A stretch of 64,000 nucleotides of DNA. Origin: Phymatolithon calcareum (Eukaryota; Rhodophyta; Florideophyceae; Hapalidiales). The translations under genes and the position numbers were made by a program. Shown here one piece after another: positions 56,789 through 64,000 of this stretch; position 1 is the stretch's first letter, and every line of letters starts with the position of its first letter. Under the pieces are notes generated by a model. That model did not search any database. It had not been told where the DNA came from and saw only the letters and a list, made by a program, of their open reading frames with translations. The stretch covers positions 744,001-808,000 of the forward strand of contig OZ345368.1 of NCBI GenBank assembly GCA_977006965.1, written 5' to 3'.

Positions 56789-59700
56789 GCCCAAGCCCTT
56801 AAAGAAACGCTGTCTCAATGCGCGAAAGCCGTAGCCAAGCGAGCGAAAATTCAGAAGTCCCCTGGTGCTCTCTTTGGCCCGTGGAAAGCCGTAGCAGAGT
56901 CGAAAAAGGAGGCGCTCTGCATTATGGCCTCGCAAAAGTACAAGGTACGAGCGTCTATCGGTGCTTACTCGCATTCGCTCAGAAATGTTGTTGCCGTTCT
57001 CGATACGGGTGCTGGTCTCAACTTTGTACTGGAAAGTTCTCTACCGCCCGAGTACCGGACCTTCCGCTTCATCGACGACAGTGATGTACCGCAAGTGCGC
57101 GATGCTAATGGGCGTTCATTGGAAACCCGTGAAACACTTGAGCTGGTTGTCCAGCTAGGGAGTCTCCTGGTCAGGACAAGGTTTATCGTCTGCAAGCGCC
57201 TTGCAGCAAATTTCATTCTCGGTTGCAAGTTCCTCGACAAATTTGTGATCGCGATTGCTCCAAAGCTGGCAGTAGTGCTTATGAATGATGGATCCGCCGT
57301 CAACATCATACGTGCACGGAATTCGAGCAAAAACCCTGCATTAATCATTGGAGATCCTAGCGACCAGACAAATCAAAAACAGAATCCTAAAAAACGCTGC
57401 ACCAATAAGGCATATCTCTCGAAAACTCTTCATCTGGATGCACATACCCAGTGTTGGGTACCGCTATCATCCGCTCTGTCGGGAACATTCGTTGTCAAGT
57501 CAAGTCCACGTTTGCTCCAAAGAGACAGGCTTCATATTGCGAATGGCACCGTTGAAGTCGAGCCTGGAGTTCCATTCTGGGTACTGGTTGCAACTTTCAG
57601 CCGGCAGAATGTGCGGCTACCCAAGCGAATGTCAATCGCACTAATGGAATCGCTACCTTCCTCTGTCTTTCCTACCCCGTTAACACTAGCGTCCCTCATG
57701 GGTGACCCGGAACTGGGGGCCGAAGAGCATGGTGATGACCTCGTCAGCGAGCTCTTGGTTGCTGACACGCGCAAATTCCTCGAACTTCGACCACCGGACG
57801 ATCGCAGCCATGTCAAGATCGTTAAGAACAAAGACATCCTGACCGTCAGCGATATTGATCTAAGCAAAGCTCCTCCCGATAAGAGAGCAGACATTCAAGC
57901 AATGTTGCGAACCCATGAAAGTTTATGGTCAGATCACCTCGGCGCCATCGAAGCTACATCACATCACATTGACGTTCTGCCGAACACGAGACCCATTCGA
58001 CAGGCACCATACCGATCGGGCTTCAAACAGCGGGACATATTCCAACAGCATGTCGACAAAATGATGCAAAAGGGAGTCATCGTCCCTAGCAAAAGCGCTT
58101 GGGCCTCTTCAGTTGTCCTCGTACCGAAGTCCGACGGATCGGTTCGATTTTGTGTAGACTATCGGCGTCTGAACTCAGTGACTAAACGCGACGCATATCC
58201 TTTGCCAAGGCTCGACGATTGTTTCGACAGTCTAGGTGAGGCGAAGTGGTTCACAACACTCGATGCCAAAGCTGGTTTTTGGCAAGTTTCAGTAGCGGAG
58301 CAGGATCGGGAAAAAACCGCGTTCGCAACATTTGACGGTCTCTTTGAGTTTACAAGGATGCCGTTCGGATTAACAAACGCGCCGGCTACATTTCAAAGAG
58401 ACCTAGACATTATTCTCTCCGGTTATGCATGGAAATCGTGTCTTGTGTACATCGATGATGTCATTATTTTCAGCCGAGATGCCGATGAGCATATCCGTCA
58501 CGTCGATGAAGTGCTCGGTGAACTCAAATCTGCGGGAATAACCCTGAATCTTCCCAAATGCGAATTCTTTACCGACACAGTCTCCTACCTTGGGCATACC
58601 ATTCGTCCTGGAAAGCTTTCAGTTCCGGAAGCAGCAACCCGTTGTCTACGCGAAGCTAAAGAGCCCACCACAATCACAGAGTTGAGGTCTTTTCTAGGAC
58701 TTGTTAACGTGTATCGCAGGTTTATTCGCAATTTTGCGGACATTGCCTCTCCACTGTACGATCTCCTGAAAGGCACCCCAGCAAAAGGTTTAAGACCGTT
58801 GCCGCCCTTTAATGATGATCAAACAAAATCGTACGAGGCTCTGAAGGAAGCAGTAACCAGCACTCCGGTTCTAACGCTCCCCAAACCCAAAGGAACTTTC
58901 TCACTGGACACCGACGCATGCGAGCATCAAGTGGGATGTGCACTATTTCAGGATCAAGAAAATGGCGAGCGTAAACCGATCGGTTTCTGGAGTCGGACAC
59001 TGACGAAGGCAGAACGGAACTATTCAATGACCGAAAAGGAGTGTCTTACTCTCGTGTATGGAGTACTGACGTGCCGTCCGTATCTAATGGGAACTAAGTT
59101 CGTCATTAACTCCGATCACAGCGCGCTGCGATGGTTGATGGAAGTGACCGATCCAAGTGGCAGGCTTATGCGTTGGCGCTTGCGACTGGCTGAGTACGAC
59201 TTTGTTGTACAGTACCAGCCAGGGCGAAAAAATTGTCAAGCCGACGCAGTCTCCCGTGTTCCAACAAACTCGCCAACATCCGAAAAGCTAGATTTGAACA
59301 TCCCGTGCCTTACTATTGCAGATGACAATGACAACGAGTCCGAAAACGACAACAGTTCCTTTTGCGACCATGATTTTGACGAAGACCCCGACGATGGCTC
59401 CTCGGCGCTCCCTGACGAGAATGATCTTCCTCCGGCGTTCGACGAGGAAGAGCTACTCGACGCTCAAATGAAGGATAAATTCTGCTGTCAAATTCTCCGA
59501 AGCCTCAATCAAGGCTTGCTGTCCTCTTTCAAGGAGGACGAGGAATCTGGAATTATCATGCGATACATCTACGACAAGCCACAAATTGTCGTACCCGTGG
59601 CGTTGCGCTCTCGCGTCCGCGATCTAGCACATAGCCCTGCCAGTTCAGCGCATACTGGCGGGCGAAAGATGTACAGAACACTTCGAAAGCGATTCTACTG

Positions 59701-61156
59701 GCCGGCAATGGCACCGGAATGCTACAAGAAAGCTCTTGACTGTATGAGTTGTGCTCGAGAGCGCAGTGGCCAAAAGTACCGACGGCGCCCATTGAAACAG
59801 TTTCCTGCGAATGCACCTCTGGAAGAAGTCGCCATGGACCTCATGGGAGAACTCATCCGCACACCGAGAGGTCATCGTTACTTGCTCGTCATCAGCGACC
59901 GGTTTAGCAAACTGACGAAAGTTGTGCCAATGCAGTCCATCTCTGCATTCTCTGTCGCTCGTGCCTTCGTAACACACTGGGTGTGCAACTTCGGCATCCC
60001 AGTTCGCCTACTGACAGACAACGGGATGCAATTCCGGGCTAAATTCATGCTCGAAGTTTGCCGTATCCTCGGTGTGCGCAACGTCTCTACGACTTCGTAT
60101 CATCCCCAAACAAACGGACAAGTTGAGCGCTACAATCGAACGCTAAAGACGGCGCTGCGCCACTACGTTGGCGAACACCCACGTGATTGGGACATGTTTA
60201 CGGATGCGATTTGTTTCGCGTACAACACACAAGAGCATGCGACGACAGGACGTTCACCGTTTGAGTTAGTGCTATCACGTCCACCATCACCGCTCATCAT
60301 CAAGGAAGCAAGTTCTTTGGAGCGCGCAGCGCCTAAATCTGTTCGAGCGGCATGGATGCGACGTTTAAAATCGCTGGTTCCGTATGCTGAATCCAACACT
60401 GCTAAAGCTCACGCAAGGCAGAAACGCGGCTACGATGCACGGGTTCGAAAACCGCCTAACAGTTTATCTGTCGGAAAGTCAGCGTTCCTCCGTCGTGACT
60501 ACAAGGGACCAATTGGGGACAGACACAAGCTGAAGCCTGCGGGGTTAGGGCCGTTTCAAATTATCAAACTTGACGATACGACCGCGGTCATCAAGATCGG
60601 AGATTATGTTGAGCGAGTCTCTGTTGACCGGCTGGAGGCTGCTCCTGAAGGTAGATTGAATCCCACATCCGTTCCCGGCAATGATGATGATCACAGCGAT
60701 GACTCCATAGTACCGGAGGTTGCCCAGGCGTCCCAAACCACTGTCACTGCACGCGAAGCAACTCCCTCCAACAGACGAATCATTCGGTCAATGGCACGTG
60801 CCGAACGGTTTCGCAGAAGCACGTTGCAGGGATCTCCTGCTATTCGTCGCGTTACTTTCGCCAAGCCGTTGGTTGTCTCAATTAATGGAGTACCCGCAAA
60901 TACTGCAGCGGCGCATGACCCTGATGCATCCGTAGATGATCAAAGGACGGAGATTCGAACAGTGCTAAGCATACGCGACCATGTGCCCCATCCATATCGA
61001 CCACACTGTTTCAAGTACCTTGTCAGATGGTACGATGCCCCTGGAGAGGATTCGTTCGAGCCCATAGAGCATTTGCCTCGCAACATGGTGGTTCGCTATT
61101 GCAACCGGTTGAAAATTCTCCTTCCGCGCGATCTGCCTATGGCTGAACTTGCGTAG
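56756..61156 (+). CDS. pol: Pol polyprotein of the Ty3/gypsy element (made by frameshift from gag, or from ATG 56924)
   Basis: Residues are counted from the ATG at 56924 (1410 residues); 56 more codons precede it if read by frameshift. Aspartic protease: DTGA at 27-30, FILG at 97-100. Reverse transcriptase about 360-560: FCVDYRRLN near 409, YIDD at 509-512. RNase H: DTD at 662-664 and NSDHSALRWL. Integrase: zinc site His903, His910, Cys940, Cys943; catalytic Asp972, Asp1032 and Glu1068 (D-x59-D-x35-E). A GPF motif near 1209 and a chromodomain-like segment (about 1345-1396) follow. An acidic linker separates RNase H from integrase. All key residues are present, so it could be active. It copies the RNA into DNA and inserts it. 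Confidence 0.93.
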   Translation, partial: SPWGRSTVSAPAQALKETLSQCAKAVAKRAKIQKSPGALFGPWKAVAESKKEALCIMASQKYKVRASIGAYSHSLRNVVAVLDTGAGLNFVLESSLPPEYRTFRFIDDSDVPQVRDANGRSLETRETLELVVQLGSLLVRTRFIVCKRLAANFILGCKFLDKFVIAIAPKLAVVLMNDGSAVNIIRARNSSKNPALIIGDPSDQTNQKQNPKKRCTNKAYLSKTLHLDAHTQCWVPLSSALSGTFVVKSSPRLLQRDRLHIANGTVEVEPGVPFWVLVATFSRQNVRLPKRMSIALMESLPSSVFPTPLTLASLMGDPELGAEEHGDDLVSELLVADTRKFLELRPPDDRSHVKIVKNKDILTVSDIDLSKAPPDKRADIQAMLRTHESLWSDHLGAIEATSHHIDVLPNTRPIRQAPYRSGFKQRDIFQQHVDKMMQKGVIVPSKSAWASSVVLVPKSDGSVRFCVDYRRLNSVTKRDAYPLPRLDDCFDSLGEAKWFTTLDAKAGFWQVSVAEQDREKTAFATFDGLFEFTRMPFGLTNAPATFQRDLDIILSGYAWKSCLVYIDDVIIFSRDADEHIRHVDEVLGELKSAGITLNLPKCEFFTDTVSYLGHTIRPGKLSVPEAATRCLREAKEPTTITELRSFLGLVNVYRRFIRNFADIASPLYDLLKGTPAKGLRPLPPFNDDQTKSYEALKEAVTSTPVLTLPKPKGTFSLDTDACEHQVGCALFQDQENGERKPIGFWSRTLTKAERNYSMTEKECLTLVYGVLTCRPYLMGTKFVINSDHSALRWLMEVTDPSGRLMRWRLRLAEYDFVVQYQPGRKNCQADAVSRVPTNSPTSEKLDLNIPCLTIADDNDNESENDNSSFCDHDFDEDPDDGSSALPDENDLPPAFDEEELLDAQMKDKFCCQILRSLNQGLLSSFKEDEESGIIMRYIYDKPQIVVPVALRSRVRDLAHSPASSAHTGGRKMYRTLRKRFYWPAMAPECYKKALDCMSCARERSGQKYRRRPLKQFPANAPLEEVAMDLMGELIRTPRGHRYLLVISDRFSKLTKVVPMQSISAFSVARAFVTHWVCNFGIPVRLLTDNGMQFRAKFMLEVCRILGVRNVSTTSYHPQTNGQVERYNRTLKTALRHYVGEHPRDWDMFTDAICFAYNTQEHATTGRSPFELVLSRPPSPLIIKEASSLERAAPKSVRAAWMRRLKSLVPYAESNTAKAHARQKRGYDARVRKPPNSLSVGKSAFLRRDYKGPIGDRHKLKPAGLGPFQIIKLDDTTAVIKIGDYVERVSVDRLEAAPEGRLNPTSVPGNDDDHSDDSIVPEVAQASQTTVTAREATPSNRRIIRSMARAERFRRSTLQGSPAIRRVTFAKPLVVSINGVPANTAAAHDPDASVDDQRTEIRTVLSIRDHVPHPYRPHCFKYLVRWYDAPGEDSFEPIEHLPRNMVVRYCNRLKILLPRDLPMAELA
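60955..61112 (+). other. Chromodomain-like segment at the integrase C-terminus
   Basis: Encodes VLSIRDH, then YLVRWYDAPGEDSFEPIEHL and an Arg/Asn-containing helix-like end. This resembles the chromodomain pattern in which YLVKW is followed by WEP and an acidic stretch; Phe stands where Trp is usual in WEP. In chromoviruses this module targets integration to modified chromatin. Called by pattern only. Confidence 0.6.
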
Positions 61157-61215
61157 CCAACTTTCCCGTGCGCCTAACTTGCTTGCCGAACCTTTTTCCG
61201 TGCGTTCGTCGCTGT

Positions 61216-61222
61216 GGGGGGG
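61216..61222 (+). other. Candidate polypurine tract
   Basis: A G7 run 3 nt before the 3' LTR, where the plus-strand primer should lie. It is short for a polypurine tract. Confidence 0.45.
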
Positions 61223-61225
61223 TTG

Positions 61226-61887
61226 TGTCGCGCTCAATTACCTTGTGACCACATCCTGACAACATGGTAGTCACAGCAAGGATATGCGTGTGCGCTTTTT
61301 CTTTCGCGACTGTACGCCATGATCGGTAATCGCGATCCACATGGAACACCGAATAAGAAGCACGAGACTCTAGGTGCCTTCTCGAGGTGATCCGTTGGGC
61401 CACACTGGTAACGTGTCCCATGCGCACGTAGAACTGTACTTTTCGATTTGCTAGTAGTACATAAGATAGTTTGCACCTTCCGCTTAGTAAAGGAAGGTGG
61501 AGGTTCTTCTGATTCCGGCTCGATTGTTGGATTGCGCACGCTCATCTCTGGCGGCACATCCCTTTGACCACGCGGAGTCGAAGACTTTCCAACCCTTTCA
61601 GGTCGCTGCTTTGTCACCGTGCAAGCCGGCACGGCGATAATCTAGCATCACACTCATCCTTTTCTTCTTTTCGTTTGCCTCACCATTCATTTCACTCGTC
61701 ATCTTGACACCGCGAAACCGGAAGGTTTCTATCACCTCTTTGCTTTGTTCCTTTCCTTTTTCTGTCTCTCTCTCTCTTTCTCTTTCCTCTTTTCAGTCAA
61801 TTACTCTTTTCGTCTCTCCCGCACTTTTCTCTCCTCCGGTCTTCTCTGGCCAGTCTAGCGTCGGGTTCTTGTGAGCCTGGCGCTACA
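61226..61887 (+). repeat. 3' LTR
   Basis: 662 bp, same ends as the 5' LTR. The five differences lie in its first, second, fourth (two) and ninth 60-bp segments, giving about 0.8% divergence, which indicates a recent insertion. Confidence 0.96.
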
Positions 61888-62086
61888 CTGAGGAGAATGA
61901 AATGCACGCCGTGGAGGGTGGACAAATCGTCAGAGACGTGATGCATGTGGTAGCAATGAGAGATTTGCTGCATGCGGTTGTAGCTCGCTTCGACACCGAT
62001 GACACGATGGCCGGCGTTGGAGAATGCAAGCGCATAAGCATGACCAACAATTCCGCATCCGATTTGCAAAATGTGGAGGGAGCCAT
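61888..62086 (-). pseudogene. Dehydrogenase-like relic, 5' portion (right of the retrotransposon)
   Basis: Continues the relic from 53703. The ATG is kept (62084-62086), but a 1-bp deletion near 62073 shifts the frame after about five codons (MAPST then FCKSDAELL). With the left-hand damage, this copy cannot make the protein. Confidence 0.9.
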
Positions 62087-62621
62087 TTAGGGTAGAGTGG
62101 GGTGGGGGAGGGAAGATGGGGGGACAGTAAATGAATGCGTAATTGGTGATGAGTGCAGAAGATGGAGTGGAGTGGAGTGGATTGGACGAGAAGATGAGGT
62201 GAGTATTGTGGACGATGAATTTATATTGAGATGTGTGAGGATGAGTTATTGTGGGATAGCAAATCGGGGTGCCTCGCGGTAGCGGTTCCGTTTGCAAGAT
62301 GTTCCATTTTAGGGTGGTGCCATTTGCAGGTGACACTCGTTTTGAACACACAACGGTGAAGGAATTCAGATGACAACTTGGACGGACAGTTCTGTTCGGT
62401 TTGTGAATGGAGTGGAATGTTTGCGAAAATGGGTGGGAAATGAAAACGGAGTTTCTCTGCGGGGGAAAATTTGGGGTGAGGAAACAGTGTTGCGAGGAGA
62501 ATGTAATAGAATGCGTGATGAAAGGCATGGTGAGTTTTTTAGAAATCGCAGGTTGTGCAAATGGGAGGACGAGCGGGCGAGGGCCTGCTGCCGAGGCAAA
62601 AGTTTTGTAGCATCTTCGTTT
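62087..62621. repeat. Leader and spacer part of the relic dehydrogenase unit
   Basis: Closely matches the array unit upstream of the gene, including the CACTC/GAGTG tract, the TATA-like element and the downstream spacer. It has an extra G near 62120 and a deletion near 62568. Homology ends at about 62621, before the AT-rich tail and the 9-bp VNTR. Confidence 0.9.
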
Positions 62622-62793
62622 AATACAAGGCAAGGAAGTTACACTCATGATTGTAGTGCAATGCAGAGGGCAAAAACACCAGACAAACAAGAAGGATGAG
62701 GGCGAACAGAATGAAAGGGAGTATTGGTAGTTGTGGCAGAGCTCGTACGTGCGTCATGATCGTAGGACGGGAACGTCCTGGTGTCCTTGAGGC

Positions 62794-62957
62794 CGTCGCC
62801 TCGAAGGCGGAATGGATAGTCACGTCGCCTCGACGGCGGAATGGATGATCGCGTCGCCTCGAAGGTGGACTGGATGATCACGTCGCCTCGAAGGCGGGAT
62901 GGATGATGACTTCGCCTCGAAGGCGGAATGGATAGGGTCGTCTCTGCGAAAGCGGAA
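62794..62957. repeat. 29-bp minisatellite, 5 copies plus a degenerate sixth
   Basis: Consensus CGTCGCCTCGAAGGCGGAAT followed by GGATGATCA. Copies start at 62794, 62823, 62852, 62881 and 62910; a degenerate remnant starts at 62939. Most copies contain the small palindrome GCCTcgaAGGC. The period is not a multiple of three, so it is unlikely to be coding. Confidence 0.9.
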
Positions 62958-64000
62958 AGAAACGAAACGGAAAAAATGTCGCTTGGATGGCGGGATGCAA
63001 GAACTGTCGGGATCCTTGAATGTTCTGTGTCGGGATCGTGCGGCGAATGACTCAACGCCCCTGGCTTGGGGTAGTAAGAGAGACGCACACACAAAGGTCA
63101 GATAGATGAGGTTTTTCCCCGTGCGCGAACGCGGATGCAACGTTGTGAGTTGCACGATACGGCGGCACGAAGATGCGGTGATGGATGTGGATGGGGAACA
63201 TCCACCCGAAGTGTCAACGGGTCGAGCTAGCGATGGATGCGAGCGCAAAACCAAACAGTTGAGTCTACGAGCGGGATTCACCGCCCTCTTTGCTTTCGGT
63301 CGGCGTCGTCGTGGTTTATAACCACTCGAGGTGATCTCTAAGCTATCTTACAGTGCATGCGAGACAACGTGTACTACTGGTCCTGGACCAGTGGTCCATA
63401 AGGGATCACGATACTAACTCGCGAGTCATTTCCAGACCAATGGGATGGAAGAAATGCACAGGCGTCGGTCGCGAGAAAAGGAAGGCGTCCCCACCATCTG
63501 GCGGTAGCAATGCGATACCGGTGGGCGCGACAATGATACCTTTTGGAATTTTAGGACATGCCTTCTTATTTACTGTTCCATGCCTCTCCTCGCGCATTCT
63601 CGAAGTCAATGTGATTTAAGAAGGGAAACTGAGCATGCGAAATACTACACCAGCCCAGCCAACAGGGGGTCCATTCCAAATTTTTTTATTGGATTTGATT
63701 TGATTGCTATTTAGTTGAAGCTCCCTTCGTCAATTATCATTGCACCTGAGAGTCTTTCTTGTGTTATGGCTTCAAGGCCGCCACATTGCAATACGTGTTG
63801 AGAACGAACTTTCTATCCACGCAGCGCGTAGTCGGTGTTTTCCGGTGACGCGGCTATTCTTTCCCACTTTTAGTCGTATGCCGCTCTGCGGCATCATGTC
63901 TTTACGGGCAACCGTATGTCGATGGCACCGATACTGTTCGAGTCTCTTGTGTTTCAGAAGGTGAATAGACAATATTGGGACGAGTAGATGGTTTCGATTG
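62958..64000. other. No recognisable gene to the end of the window
   Basis: Moderately GC-rich sequence with short overlapping ORFs on both strands (longest about 150 codons on the minus strand, running through the minisatellite). I recognise no family, RNA gene or mobile element. Confidence 0.4.

Larger units (their letters stand above)
53704..61887 (+). mobile_element. Full-length Ty3/gypsy LTR retrotransposon
   Basis: An 8184-bp element with two 662-bp LTRs, a primer-binding site, gag, pol (protease, reverse transcriptase, RNase H, integrase order) and a short G-rich tract before the 3' LTR. It is flanked by the 5-bp target duplication CTGAG (53699-53703 and 61888-61892). In array units the corresponding sequence is uninterrupted (GATGCTGAGGAGAATG), so the insertion site is exact. 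The domain order, with integrase after RNase H, defines the Ty3/gypsy group. Confidence 0.97.

Overview
The window is eukaryotic nuclear DNA of undetermined lineage. It holds a Ty3/gypsy LTR retrotransposon with a chromodomain-like end, a LINE-type reverse transcriptase relic, an inverted-repeat DNA element, kilobase-scale tandem arrays and long gene-poor stretches. No operons, ribosome-binding sites or RNA genes were recognised. No sequence feature fixes the species.

Positions 1-35532 are one head-to-tail array of a unit of about 2.1 kb: 16 complete copies (2076-2117 bp) and a 17th cut short on its right. The window opens inside the array, which probably continues to the left. Each unit carries one intronless minus-strand gene for a 351-residue protein of the UDP-glucose/GDP-mannose dehydrogenase family. 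The NAD-binding and central catalytic domains are present (catalytic Cys256), but the usual C-terminal nucleotide-sugar-binding domain is missing. Copies 2 and 6-17 are open; copies 1, 3, 4 and 5 share one nonsense codon. Units differ mainly in a 9-bp VNTR (1-5 copies) and a 5-bp VNTR in the presumed 5' leader.

The array stops at about 35532, where an inverted-repeat element of about 1 kb (35535-36567) begins; it encodes a decayed zinc-knuckle segment. From 36.6 to 42.1 kb lies AT-rich sequence with a few unrecognised small ORFs. A GC-richer coding-like fragment (42206-42501) runs into a 2.7-kb, nearly perfect satellite of the 10-mer ATTCATTTTC (42502-45194). From 45.2 to 52.9 kb the sequence is mostly unrecognised, with short imperfect duplications, one possible two-helix membrane protein, and a decayed LINE reverse transcriptase on the minus strand (51347-52440).

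From 52886 to 62621 lies an isolated, decayed copy of the same dehydrogenase unit, split by two insertions. One is a 238-bp hairpin-rich insert with a 10-bp target duplication. The other is a complete, young Ty3/gypsy element (53704-61887): 662-bp LTRs differing at 5 positions, 5-bp target duplication CTGAG, and intact gag and pol. Gag and pol are in different frames and are linked by what looks like a textbook -1 ribosomal frameshift signal: the slippery heptamer G GGA AAA, a 6-nt spacer and a perfect 9-bp hairpin. The last 1.4 kb holds a 29-bp minisatellite and no recognisable gene.

The best leads are the amplified, domain-truncated dehydrogenase array, the frameshift signal in the retrotransposon, and the helically phased 10-bp satellite.
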